12,657 bases of DNA, taken from positions 1 through 12,657 of the forward strand of contig JANLTU010000123.1 of the NCBI GenBank assembly GCA_031363085.1, read 5' to 3'. This DNA is from UBA6921 sp031363085. Lineage in GTDB: Bacteria; Pseudomonadota; Gammaproteobacteria; SG8-11. Below the pieces are notes generated by a model. It did not search any database, had not been told where the DNA came from, and saw nothing but the letters and a program-made list of their open reading frames with translations. How positions within the stretch are numbered: the stretch's first letter is position 1; each line of letters begins with the position of its first letter. Both the position numbers and the translations under genes were made by a program. Shown here in pieces: positions 1 through 7,287 of this stretch.

Positions 1-105
1 CACCCGGCGTTGACATCCATCGCTCTTGCGACTCGCCGCGATGATCGCGGGCAAACCCATCAACACGAGACTGCCGAGAATGCCTAAGTGGCGGAACAGA
101 TTCAT
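1..105 (-). CDS. 5' end of an exported or membrane-anchored protein (partial)
   Basis: Only the first 35 codons are in the window; the gene runs off the left edge. It begins at an ATG with a strong ribosome binding site (AAGGAAGG, about 6 bases upstream). The N-terminus, MNLFRHLGILGSLVLMGLPA, has one positively charged turn, a hydrophobic core of about 17 residues and small residues (AIIAAS) suited to signal peptidase cleavage near residue 25. It is therefore probably a Sec-exported or N-terminally anchored protein. It lies on the same strand as the glycosyltransferase, 169 bases downstream, and could belong to the same transcript or have its own promoter in that gap. The function cannot be read from this piece. 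Confidence 0.6.
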   Translation of the reverse strand, partial: MNLFRHLGILGSLVLMGLPAIIAASRKSDGCQRRV

Positions 106-274
106 GCTCACCTTCCTTGAGTTTAGCTTCCGCTGCGGCGCGCGGTTAGGCCGCCGGAAGGGTTTATGCCGTCTTTTTCCAAGCTTCACTTCCGCTGTGG
201 ATTTTATGTCGGTGGGTGGGGGATGTCCAGACTCGGCTGCTCACGGCCGACAAACTCCCACTGGAGCGCGTGGA
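106..274. other. Intergenic gap between the glycosyltransferase and the edge gene
   Basis: This is 169 bases between two minus-strand genes. The nine-base word CTTCCGCTG occurs twice (127-135 and 189-197) in the same orientation, about 62 bases apart. I found no convincing -35/-10 pair and no terminator with a T-run. The only clear signal is the Shine-Dalgarno sequence of the left-edge gene. Confidence 0.4.
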
Positions 275-1294
275 TTATTCCAGTTGCTTCCAATCCGTCG
301 TGACCGCCGCGTCGATCTCCTGCGCGTTGCGGATGGTGTACGACTTGATGTTGCCGGACTCGTAATAAGTGCGCGAAATCAGCTCGCTCATCACGCCGGT
401 GGTGATCATCTGCACCGCGAGCATTACGAACAACACGCTGATCAGCAGCAGCGGGCGGGCGCCGATGTCTTCGTGCATGAGCAGCTTTACAAAGCCCAGA
501 TAAGTCAGTCCCAGTGCTCCCAGCGCACCGAACAAAATGCCGATCTTGCCGAAGAAGTGGCCAGGTCGTGACCGATAGCGCATGAAGAAATACACCGACA
601 GTAAATCCAGCACCACGCGCAACGTGCGCGAGATGCCGTATTTGGACGTGCCGTACTGGCGTGCGTGATGCCGCACCACTTCTTCCTTGATGCGGCGCGG
701 CGTGGTGCGCGTGGCGATCCAGGCGGGAATAAAGCGATGCATTTCGCCGTACAGGCGCACGTGCTTGATGACGTCGGCGCGAAAAATTTTCAAGGAGCAA
801 CCGTAGTCATGCAGATTGACTTGCGTGATGTTGCGGATCAGCCGGTTGGCGATGCGCGACGGAATTTTGCGCAGCCAGTTGTCTTTGCGGTTTTTCCGCC
901 AGCCGGAGACTAGGTCGAGGTCTTCGTCGAGCAGGCGTTGGACCATGCGTGGAATATCCGCCGGGTCGTTTTGCAGGTCACCGTCGAGCGTCGCGATCAC
1001 TTCGCCGCGTGCGACATCGATGCCGGCCTGCATCGCAGCAGTCTGCCCGAAGTTACGCTGCAACAACACCGCGCGCACATGCTTGCCGTACTGCTGCATC
1101 GCTTCGCGCAGCCGCAGCGCGGTGTCGTCGATGCTGCCATCGTCGACCATGACCAGTTCCCACGGGTGGCGATAATCCGCCAGCGCTTCATGCACGCGTG
1201 CGACCATCGGCGCCACGCTGTCTTGCTCGTTGTACATCGGGATGACGACGGACAAGCGGTGCGGGATAGGGGTGTGTTCGGTGGCGAGGGTCAT
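275..1294 (-). CDS. Membrane-anchored GT2 glycosyltransferase (dolichyl/undecaprenyl-phosphate sugar transferase type)
   Basis: This 339-aa protein is a family 2 glycosyltransferase of the DPM1/ArnC/GtrB group, which moves a sugar from an NDP-sugar to polyprenyl phosphate on the cytoplasmic face of the inner membrane. The catalytic domain occupies about residues 12-235. It shows VVIPMYNE (17-23), DDGS (51-54), QRNFGQTAAMQAG (79-91) and the metal-binding DGD (104-106, in LDGDLQNDP). Basic residues and RQYGTSKYG (212-220) precede the membrane, where UDP-sugar contacts are usual. Two hydrophobic segments follow (about 248-271 and 281-306), with a short cytoplasmic tail. I chose the ATG at 1294 because it sits just before the fold and forms an ATGA overlap with the phosphatase stop; the frame stays open further upstream but there it only shadows that gene. 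The sugar and acceptor are not determinable; 4-amino-arabinose, glucose and mannose are all possible. Confidence 0.9.
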   Translation of the reverse strand: MTLATEHTPIPHRLSVVIPMYNEQDSVAPMVARVHEALADYRHPWELVMVDDGSIDDTALRLREAMQQYGKHVRAVLLQRNFGQTAAMQAGIDVARGEVIATLDGDLQNDPADIPRMVQRLLDEDLDLVSGWRKNRKDNWLRKIPSRIANRLIRNITQVNLHDYGCSLKIFRADVIKHVRLYGEMHRFIPAWIATRTTPRRIKEEVVRHHARQYGTSKYGISRTLRVVLDLLSVYFFMRYRSRPGHFFGKIGILFGALGALGLTYLGFVKLLMHEDIGARPLLLISVLFVMLAVQMITTGVMSELISRTYYESGNIKSYTIRNAQEIDAAVTTDWKQLE

Positions 1295-1872
1295 GAGATC
1301 TTTTGAGCGGGTGAGCGCAGGCGCGCGATGAACGGCGCGTAGTGTAGCGCGACGCGCGCGGCGAGTAACCCATACAGCGCGCCCAGCAGCATGCCCACCA
1401 GTACCTGCGACGGATAATGCACGCCCAGGTACACGCGCGACAGCGACACACCCAACGCGACGGCGCCCAGCACGAGCGCCCAAGTCCATGAGCGCAGCGA
1501 CAGGCCGAGAAATACCGTCGCGGCGAAAAAATTCCACGCGTGATTCGACGGCATGCCGTTGAGGTGGGTGCTGCAATTGATCGCGAACCAAGTCTGCGGC
1601 ACGCGCACCAGTTCCGGCAGCTCGGCGCACGGACGGTGTTGCCCGATGAGGTATTTAAGCAGCCCGCCGAGCTGATCGCCGACGATGGTAAGCGCGACCA
1701 GCAGCAGCCACAGTTTGGCGCCGTCTTTGCCGTGCGTGCGCGCCAGTAGCGCGAGGAGCAGCGCGAACAGCGGCAGCGAGAACCACGTGGTCTGTGACAG
1801 CCAGGCGAAGAAAATGTCGAGCCCGGAGGTGGAGATGTCGTGGTTAAGCCAGAGGAGGAGGTGTTGGTCCAT
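1291..1872 (-). CDS. PAP2-family membrane phosphatase (undecaprenyl-diphosphatase-like)
   Basis: This 193-aa integral membrane protein has all three PAP2 (acid phosphatase type 2) motifs. They are K-x6-RP at 73-81 (KYLIGQHRP), PSNH at 108-111 with the catalytic His 111, and SR-x5-H at 145-152 (SRVYLGVH). About five to six hydrophobic helices surround them. Related enzymes (BcrC, YbjG, PgpB) hydrolyse undecaprenyl diphosphate or other lipid phosphates on the periplasmic side. Its stop overlaps the glycosyltransferase start by four bases (ATGA), so the two are probably translationally coupled and share a lipid substrate class. No Shine-Dalgarno is evident before the ATG. Exact substrate specificity is an inference and cannot be fixed from sequence. 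Confidence 0.88.
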   Translation of the reverse strand: MDQHLLLWLNHDISTSGLDIFFAWLSQTTWFSLPLFALLLALLARTHGKDGAKLWLLLVALTIVGDQLGGLLKYLIGQHRPCAELPELVRVPQTWFAINCSTHLNGMPSNHAWNFFAATVFLGLSLRSWTWALVLGAVALGVSLSRVYLGVHYPSQVLVGMLLGALYGLLAARVALHYAPFIARLRSPAQKIS

Positions 1873-1902
1873 TTGTGATTAACGAAGGCTCATGAATATT
1901 TG

Positions 1903-2232
1903 CTACAAAAATTCATATACAACTACAAATCCCGCTCCGACTAAGAGTGTGAGGGAAAATAGAAACACAGTGTCGATAAAGTTCGTCCAATAATGAATCT
2001 GTTTAGACCGAACTCGCCGGAGTGTGAAAAATATTAGGTAACAAACGACAAGGAAGCCCAGGGAGGAAAAAAGAAACATATCGTCAGCCAGAGTTTCGGC
2101 TTTCGTATTGGTTATCTTGAGATTAATGATACCAACCAGAGCCATGCTGAGGCCGGCCAACGTGCCACTGGTGGACAGGAGCGAAAATAAGAGCAGTTGC
2201 AGATCCTTCGGATCACTAACGTTTTTTAGCAT
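1903..2232 (-). CDS. Small hydrophobic membrane protein, unknown function
   Basis: This is a 109-aa protein with three likely transmembrane helices (about residues 14-38, 50-71 and 85-107), separated by short polar loops; the second loop is basic (RRVRSKQ). I do not recognise the family. The gene is visibly AT-richer than both neighbours and is preceded by a GTAG-headed hairpin repeat, so it may be a later insertion into the membrane-lipid operon. No good ribosome binding site precedes the ATG. It lies 30 bases upstream of the PAP2 phosphatase on the same strand and could be cotranscribed. Confidence 0.6.
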   Translation of the reverse strand: MLKNVSDPKDLQLLLFSLLSTSGTLAGLSMALVGIINLKITNTKAETLADDMFLFSSLGFLVVCYLIFFTLRRVRSKQIHYWTNFIDTVFLFSLTLLVGAGFVVVYEFL

Positions 2233-2259
2233 TTATCATCAATCGCAGTTGTTAAGTAA

Positions 2260-2300
2260 GTAGGGTGGGCGCTGCCCGCCGTGTTGCTGTGCCCACTCTA
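2260..2300. repeat. GTAG-headed inverted repeat (REP/REPIN-like)
   Basis: GTAG (2260-2263) is followed by the hairpin GGTGGGC-GCT-GCCCGCC (2264-2280, 7-bp stem with one G-T pair). A second, inverted, imperfect copy follows, GCTGTGCCCACTCTA (2286-2300), and TAGGGTGGGC (2261-2270) can also pair with GCCCACTCTA (2291-2300). GTAG followed by a hairpin is the layout of REP units recognised by RAYT transposases, but the core differs from the GTCGGGTTA family elsewhere in this window. The right end overlaps the TAG stop codon (2298-2300) of the UPF0104 gene. Confidence 0.6.
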
Positions 2301-3221
2301 GATTTTATTAAGCGTCGCTTCGACGCGCCCCGGCAATAACACTGCTACCAAGCCACCCAGCAGGGTTGAGACCAACAGAAACAAGTGCAGGTTCAGCGCC
2401 GCAGGCGCAGCAATCTCCAGTGCAATGTTAAACGGCAGCAAGGCGGCCACGATACCCGCTTCATAGGTGCCGACACCGGCCACGCCGTGGATCGGCAACA
2501 CGCTGCTTAAGTCGCCGGCGATGGCGGCGAGTCCGGCGACCGACCACGACACCGGCGCGAACAATTGGAACACCCAGGCGAACACACCGAGCTTGACCAG
2601 CCAGTTGATCCAGGTCCACAACCAGGCGCGCCAGAATTCGCGCGGCGTTTGCGGCAGGCTGGACAAAATTTTCGCGATGAATTGCTTGCGCTCATGGCTG
2701 GCGTCGGCGAATTTGCGCGCCAAGCCGTTATGCGCAAGATAGGCTGCCATCGGCAGCGCCAACCACAGCAGGGCGAGCGGAAACAGATAGCGTTGCGCAA
2801 GCCACGCATCGCCGACGGCGAACAGCGCCAGAGTGACCAATGCGTGTAAATCCATCAGCCGAAACCAGAACAACACCGGCACCGAGGCGGTGGCGGGCAC
2901 GTCGAAATAACGCGCCATCAACACTGGAAAACTGATCTCACCGGCGCGCATCGGCAGAAAATTATTGAGCAGGTTGTGCTGCAAAGTGAGCTTGAAACAC
3001 AGCGTGAAGCGCCCGCGCAGCGGCTTACGAAAATAGTCGTACACGCGCAGGCTGCGCAATGCGTAGGAGCTAAATGTCAAGATCAGCGTAGCCAGCAATG
3101 CGGCCGGAGCGACTTCACGCCACGGTGCGAGCACGCGTCCCCAGCCATAGTAAATCTGTACCGCGACCACGCAGCCAAGCAGGACTAAAACGCCGAACAA
3201 TAATTTGCTGTCGATTTTCAA
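2298..3221 (-). CDS. UPF0104/AglD-type polytopic membrane protein (LPG-synthase TM region family)
   Basis: This 307-aa protein has about eight hydrophobic helices and matches the lysylphosphatidylglycerol-synthase transmembrane / UPF0104 (AglD-like) family. Supporting signs are the N-terminal helix pair, the LLNNFLPMRAGEISFPVLM region (about 84-102) with its conserved Arg-Ala-Gly-Glu, and the GVAGVGTYEAG segment (about 246-256) near the end. Family members are linked to lipid flipping or glycolipid pathways and often sit next to GT2 enzymes, as here. The start is a TTG at 3221, 14 bases after the TPR gene stop; no ATG is available in frame near the start. No Shine-Dalgarno is obvious, so coupling to the upstream gene is likely. 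The C-terminal acyltransferase domain of MprF is absent, so it is not a full LPG synthase. Confidence 0.8.
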   Translation of the reverse strand: MKIDSKLLFGVLVLLGCVVAVQIYYGWGRVLAPWREVAPAALLATLILTFSSYALRSLRVYDYFRKPLRGRFTLCFKLTLQHNLLNNFLPMRAGEISFPVLMARYFDVPATASVPVLFWFRLMDLHALVTLALFAVGDAWLAQRYLFPLALLWLALPMAAYLAHNGLARKFADASHERKQFIAKILSSLPQTPREFWRAWLWTWINWLVKLGVFAWVFQLFAPVSWSVAGLAAIAGDLSSVLPIHGVAGVGTYEAGIVAALLPFNIALEIAAPAALNLHLFLLVSTLLGGLVAVLLPGRVEATLNKI

Positions 3222-3235
3222 ACGGGTGGTTGGAG

Positions 3236-4654
3236 TCAGCGTGCCGAGTCGCGATCATACATCTGGCCGAGCTTGAATAATGCGTCGGCGGTGTAGGCGC
3301 GTAGGCGCGCGAGGCGGTTTTCCAGTTCCGCCAGTGCCAGTTTGCCGATGTACTGTTTCATTTCGGCGGCGGCGGTAACCAGTTTGGTTTGCTTGGCGGC
3401 GATTTGGTCGACGTACACTTTTTTAAACGTGTCCGATGCGTTTTCCATGCTGTAGATCGCGCCGGCCCAGCGTTGCAGTTGCTGTTCCATCAAGCGCAGG
3501 TCGCGGTAATTGCGCAGCGCAGACTGGAATGCGTGGCTTTCGTAGAGGCCGGCGAAATAGCGCGACTCAGGGCCGACCGGAAAATTCTGGTACTCGTTAA
3601 ACGCCTCGCTGCGCGCCTGCGAAATATTGTCAACAATGACGTTGAGCATGCCGCCGACACGCACCTGCTCGATGGCCGCCTCGACCTGTTTGATTTCCGT
3701 CTGAATGACTTCCAGCGCGATTCGATAATGTTTTACGGATTGATCGTAGGCGCCCAGTTCCGCATACGTGTAGGGGATGGCCAATAGCCCGTCGAGCACC
3801 GAGCGGTCGGCGGCATTGCGTTTGGACAGTTCCAGCCACGCAGCCAAAGCTTGTTTGGGCTCGCGCAGCGTCTGGAAAGTCAGCCCCACACCCCACAGCG
3901 CACGATTGGAAAACGGGCTGTCGAGCGGCACTTGCTGGAAATAATTTTTGGCTTGCAACGTGGCCTGTGTCTTGAGCGCGCTAAAACCCAGAATGTAATT
4001 GGCGCGGTCGCGCAACGCATGCGACTCGGGATCGGTGTAATTATTCGCTGCGACTTTGCGCAACCATGTTTCCGCTTCCGCGCGTTGCCCGTTGCGTAGC
4101 AGGGTAACGCCCAGATTGTAATAGCCGAAGGTGACCCATTCCGAGTCGCCTTTGAGCGTGCGCAACAGCGCCAGGGCTTGATCTGTTTGCTTTTGCTGCA
4201 ACAGCACGCCGGCATCCAGGCCGATTTTGCGATGGCGCAGCGCGGTGCTCATGTCGCCGGAAACTTTTTGCGCGGCTTTCAGCGCGCCCAGCAGGTCGCC
4301 ACGCTGGTAATGCGCATTGGCAAGCTCCAGCAAAAACTGATTGCGTAATTCGTCGGTGAGCACATCTTGCGGCAGTTGTTGCAGCACGGTGGCGGCGTCG
4401 GCGTACATGCCATACGCAAGATACGAGTAAGCGAGCATCAATTCGGTTTTGGATTTTTCGGGCTTGAGCGCCGGGCGCCAGCGTTCGGCCAGCAGATGGC
4501 CGATGGCGGAAAAATATTTGTTCTGCGCAAAATCATACAAGGCTTCGCGCAGGTACGGACTTTTTAACTCGCCCCACTTCACACCTGTTTCAGCGGCGTG
4601 CAGGGTCGCGCAGTACAGGGACAACACCACCGCCGCTGCACCTGGGCATCGCAT
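3236..4654 (-). CDS. Exported tetratricopeptide-repeat protein
   Basis: This 472-aa protein starts with a short signal peptide (hydrophobic AAAVVLSLYCATLHA, likely cleavage near residue 21). Several TPR-like helix pairs follow, with the usual small/aromatic pattern: ANAHYQRGDLLGALKAAQKV (about 111-130), YYNLGVTLLRNGQRAEAETW (about 178-197) and PYTYAELGAYDQSVKHYRIA (about 295-314). The C-terminal third is a long helical, Gln/Lys-rich region likely to form coiled coil (about 315-460). It lies three bases after the stop of the coiled-coil exported protein, so the two are almost surely cotranslated and probably act together in the periplasm or at the outer membrane. An AAGGAG lies 12 bases before the ATG, rather far. 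Family function is unknown to me; TPR proteins usually scaffold protein complexes. Confidence 0.8.
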   Translation of the reverse strand: MRCPGAAAVVLSLYCATLHAAETGVKWGELKSPYLREALYDFAQNKYFSAIGHLLAERWRPALKPEKSKTELMLAYSYLAYGMYADAATVLQQLPQDVLTDELRNQFLLELANAHYQRGDLLGALKAAQKVSGDMSTALRHRKIGLDAGVLLQQKQTDQALALLRTLKGDSEWVTFGYYNLGVTLLRNGQRAEAETWLRKVAANNYTDPESHALRDRANYILGFSALKTQATLQAKNYFQQVPLDSPFSNRALWGVGLTFQTLREPKQALAAWLELSKRNAADRSVLDGLLAIPYTYAELGAYDQSVKHYRIALEVIQTEIKQVEAAIEQVRVGGMLNVIVDNISQARSEAFNEYQNFPVGPESRYFAGLYESHAFQSALRNYRDLRLMEQQLQRWAGAIYSMENASDTFKKVYVDQIAAKQTKLVTAAAEMKQYIGKLALAELENRLARLRAYTADALFKLGQMYDRDSAR

Positions 4655-4657
4655 CGC

Positions 4658-5296
4658 TTAGTCCCACTCCTTGCTGCTAATACTTGCACCGCCAAGGAAG
4701 CTCGATATGCGCAACTCGATGGTTTTGCGGTCCGCAGTTTTTGTGAAACGTGTCGAGAAGGTATTGGTTTGCGGGTTTTTGCCGCCGGACACCACCGTGC
4801 CGCTGATGTAATGAGGGCCTTCTTGCAAGCCGCCGATGTAAATGCGATGCGCACCGCCCTGATGCAAAGCCGCGACCTCTTCTGGCAGGTAGCTGCGGTG
4901 TGCCATGAGTTTGTCGTCTACTTTGAGCGTGATTTCGCGTAATTCGAAATCTGTGCCTGCGTCCAGCGACGCGAACACCACTAATTGAATACCCGGCGGC
5001 GCGAGCACGCCGTCTTCCAATTGAGTCAAGGACTGACCCATGCGCACCGTGGCATCGCTGAGCGCCTTAAGATTAAAGCGCGGATTTTTTTCCGCCGGGT
5101 CGACCGGCTTAACGCTGCCGACCCAGGCGAGGTTGGCGATGTTGCGGCCCAGCTCCAGCACTTCGCGTTTCAGGGCTTGGGTTTGCTGGTCCAAGGCACG
5201 CATCTTGCGCGCCACGTCGGCGTCGTCGGCAAGCGCCGGCGGCGCGCAGAGCACGAGGCTGATCCACAGCAAGAAACGGTGTGCAAAATTACGCAT
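4658..5296 (-). CDS. Exported protein with N-terminal coiled coil and beta-rich domain
   Basis: This 212-aa protein has a clear signal peptide (MRNFAHRFLLWISLVLCAPP then ALADD, cleavage after Ala-Leu-Ala near residue 24). A heptad-like helix (about 27-58, ARKMRALDQQTQALKREVLE) follows. A predicted beta-sandwich lies at about 95-205: alternating strands around ELREITLKVDD, HRIYIGGLQEGPHYISGTV and ETRFTK-like segments, reminiscent of PEGA or carboxypeptidase-regulatory-like folds. I do not recognise a named family. An AGGA lies five bases before the ATG. The gene begins 41 bases after purN and is immediately followed by the TPR gene, so these two form a cassette between purine synthesis and membrane-lipid genes. 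A role as an envelope accessory protein is inference. Confidence 0.75.
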   Translation of the reverse strand: MRNFAHRFLLWISLVLCAPPALADDADVARKMRALDQQTQALKREVLELGRNIANLAWVGSVKPVDPAEKNPRFNLKALSDATVRMGQSLTQLEDGVLAPPGIQLVVFASLDAGTDFELREITLKVDDKLMAHRSYLPEEVAALHQGGAHRIYIGGLQEGPHYISGTVVSGGKNPQTNTFSTRFTKTADRKTIELRISSFLGGASISSKEWD

Positions 5297-5337
5297 GACG
5301 TCCTGAGGTTATCGGTCGTGTTGCGGCGTGTGTCAAC

Positions 5338-5988
5338 TCATGACGTGATTAACCTGGGCATGTTAAGCGCTTGGCCGTCCAAAACGATACCGCCGCTTTC
5401 CAAGCGTAGTCGCCCGGACGCAAACCAGCCAATGACCAAAGGATAAATGATGTGTTCTTGCACGCGCACGCGCTGCGCAAGCGTGCCGGGCGTGTCGTGT
5501 GCCAGCACCGGCACGCAGGCTTGCGCGATGACCGGGCCGCCGTCCAGTTCGGTGGTGACAAAGTGCACACTGGCGCCGTGTTCGGCATCGCCGGCCGCAA
5601 GTGCGCTTGCGTGTGTGCGCAAGCCGCGATGCTTGGGCAGCAGCGACGGATGGATATTCAACAGGCGGCCGGCGTAATGCTGCACGAATTCCGGCGTGAG
5701 AATGCGCATGAAGCCGGCGAGAATCACCAACTGCGCGCCGCTTGCGTCGATGCGGGCTTGCAGCGCGCGGTCGAATTCTGCACGGCTGACGAACTGCGCG
5801 TGTTCCACCACGGCGATGGCGATACCGGCGCGGCGCGCACGTTCCAGGCCGAAGGCGTCGGCGCGATTGCTGAGCACCACGCGAATGTCGATGGACAATT
5901 CGCCGCGCTGCCGCGCGTCGATGAGGGCTTGCAGATTGGTGCCGTCGCCGGAAATCAACACCGCCACCGGCAGGCGTGCGTCTAACAT
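5338..5988 (-). CDS. purN: Phosphoribosylglycinamide formyltransferase (GART, 10-formyl-THF dependent)
   Basis: This 216-aa enzyme transfers the formyl group of 10-formyltetrahydrofolate to GAR, giving FGAR, the third step of de novo purine synthesis in the cytoplasm. Family motifs are complete: phosphate-binding SGDGTNLQALID (13-24), FGLERARRAG (46-55), AGFMRIL (91-97), NIHPSLLP (111-118) with catalytic Asn 111 and His 113, and ELDGGPVI (147-154) with Asp 149. Length and motif spacing match the E. coli enzyme (212 aa). The glycine loop reads SGDGTN instead of the commoner SGNGSN, a mild variant. The ATG follows the purM stop directly (TAGATG), so translation is coupled. Confidence 0.97.
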   Translation of the reverse strand: MLDARLPVAVLISGDGTNLQALIDARQRGELSIDIRVVLSNRADAFGLERARRAGIAIAVVEHAQFVSRAEFDRALQARIDASGAQLVILAGFMRILTPEFVQHYAGRLLNIHPSLLPKHRGLRTHASALAAGDAEHGASVHFVTTELDGGPVIAQACVPVLAHDTPGTLAQRVRVQEHIIYPLVIGWFASGRLRLESGGIVLDGQALNMPRLITS

Positions 5989-7056
5989 CTAACTCAGGAC
6001 GACCGCTTGGCCGTCGCTGGCTAGGCGCTGCACCGAGCCGATGACGTAGCAGGTTTCACCCTGGGCGCGCAGGCAGTCCAGCGTGTTATCAAGATCTTGG
6101 GCAGCGACGATGACCACCATGCCGATGCCAGCGTTGAACACGCGATGCATTTCCAGCGCGTCGATGTTGCCCTGCTGTTGCAGCCAGTCGAAAACGGCGG
6201 GCCGCTGCCAAGTGCTGCGATCCACGTGCGCGGATGTGCCATCGGGCAGAACGCGCGGCAGGTTCTCCAGCAGCCCGCCGCCGGTGATATGGCACAGCGC
6301 ATGAATTTCAACTTGCCCCAACAACTGGAGTACGGGCTTGACATAAATGCGGGTGGGCGCAAGCAAGGCTGCGCCGAGCGTGGTGTCACCCAGCGGCGCA
6401 CCTAAATTGGCCTTGCTGCGTTCGATGATTTTGCGGATCAGCGAGTAGCCGTTGGAATGCGGCCCCGACGACGCGATGCCGATGAGGCAGTCACCGACAC
6501 GCACGCGGCTGCCGTCGAGAATTTTGTCTTTCTCCACCACGCCGACCGCAAAGCCGGCCAGGTCGTAGTGATGCGCCGCGTACATGCCGGGCATCTCGGC
6601 AGTCTCGCCGCCGACCAGCGCGCAACCAGCTTGCGCGCAGCCCTGTGCGATGCCCTTGATCACTTCGGTGGCCACCTCCACGTCGAGCTTGCCGGTGGCG
6701 TAGTAATCGAGAAAGAACAGCGGCTCGGCGCCTTGCACCAACACGTCGTTCACGCACATGGCCACCAAGTCGATGCCGATGGTGTCGTGTTTTTTCAGCG
6801 CCAGCGCCAGCAACAGCTTGGTGCCCACGCCATCGGTGCCCGACACCAGCACCGGCTGTTTATAGCGATGAATCGGCACCTCAAACAAGGCGCCGAATCC
6901 GCCCAAACCGCCAAGCACGCCGGGGCGTTTGGTCTTGGCGGCAAACGGCGCGATGTTGTCGACCAGCCGGTCGCCCGCGTCCATATCCACGCCGGCGTCT
7001 TTATAGGTGAGAGCAGAATTGGCGGGCGGATCGTTTTTTACAGTCACTGGATGCAC
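5989..7056 (-). CDS. purM: Phosphoribosylformylglycinamidine cyclo-ligase (AIR synthetase)
   Basis: This 355-aa enzyme closes FGAM to AIR with ATP, the fifth step of purine synthesis. It is recognised by YKDAGVDMDAGDRLV (18-32), the nucleotide-binding SGTDGVGTKL (72-81), DLVAMCVNDVLVQGAEPLFF (96-115), GGETAEMPGMY (149-159), SGPHSNGYSLIR and HITGGGLLENLPRVLP. The length equals that of typical bacterial PurM, with an N-terminal extension of about 14 residues; starting at the 7056 ATG keeps the usual lead-in. It is the first gene of the minus-strand run, with purN directly following. Expression probably starts in the 7057-7335 divergent region, where a PurR-like half-site is present. Confidence 0.97.
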   Translation of the reverse strand: MHPVTVKNDPPANSALTYKDAGVDMDAGDRLVDNIAPFAAKTKRPGVLGGLGGFGALFEVPIHRYKQPVLVSGTDGVGTKLLLALALKKHDTIGIDLVAMCVNDVLVQGAEPLFFLDYYATGKLDVEVATEVIKGIAQGCAQAGCALVGGETAEMPGMYAAHHYDLAGFAVGVVEKDKILDGSRVRVGDCLIGIASSGPHSNGYSLIRKIIERSKANLGAPLGDTTLGAALLAPTRIYVKPVLQLLGQVEIHALCHITGGGLLENLPRVLPDGTSAHVDRSTWQRPAVFDWLQQQGNIDALEMHRVFNAGIGMVVIVAAQDLDNTLDCLRAQGETCYVIGSVQRLASDGQAVVLS

Positions 7057-7097
7057 TCGAATTAGGAAGCGCTATGGTAGCGATAGGGTTGGCGACG

Positions 7098-7113
7098 CGC
7101 AAACGCTCACCGC
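7098..7113 (-). promoter_or_regulatory. Possible PurR-type operator (half conserved)
   Basis: The left arm CGCAAACG (7098-7105) matches the E. coli PUR box half-site exactly, but the right arm (CTCACCGC, 7106-7113) fits poorly. Position supports it: it overlaps the candidate -35 of purM, where PurR sites often lie. Known for enterobacteria; its use here is inference. Confidence 0.3.
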
Positions 7114-7249
7114 GCGCGCAGCTACCGTATACTAAAGGCTTCTTGCCATGGATGACGGCGTTGAGCCGCGCAGCCGCGCGGATATAGCGTTAAATTGTTC
7201 AGCGCGAAAAGCGCTTAATTCCATTGCCAATTTAAAACGCGACTAGGCA

Positions 7250-7287
7250 CCCCACCGCAGACCGTGCAGTTGCACGGCAAGGCGGGG
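7250..7287 (+). other. Hairpin in the leader of the carbonic-anhydrase-like gene
   Basis: The inner stem is perfect, CCGTGCA (7262-7268) with TGCACGG (7271-7277) around a two-base turn. An outer stem, CCCCACC (7250-7256) with GGCGGGG (7281-7287), pairs with one mismatch. It ends about 37 bases before the ribosome binding site and is not followed by a T-run, so it is not an ordinary terminator. It could influence mRNA stability or translation, or could be chance. Confidence 0.35.

Noticed and set aside
26..571. Open plus-strand frame of 181 codons
   Set aside because: It lies antisense to the glycosyltransferase and the edge gene, with Arg/His/Asp-rich shadow composition and no family match.
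1295..1630. N-terminal extension of the glycosyltransferase by 112 codons
   Set aside because: It is only a frame shadow of the PAP2 gene; the catalytic fold begins right after the ATG at 1294.
2298..3221. Full lysylphosphatidylglycerol synthase (MprF)
   Set aside because: Only the transmembrane region is present; the C-terminal aminoacyl transferase domain is missing.
5452..5985. Open plus-strand frame of 177 codons over purN
   Set aside because: Antisense to an unmistakable purN and with typical complement-frame composition.
6457..7065. Open plus-strand frame of 202 codons over purM
   Set aside because: His- and Arg-rich antisense shadow of purM.
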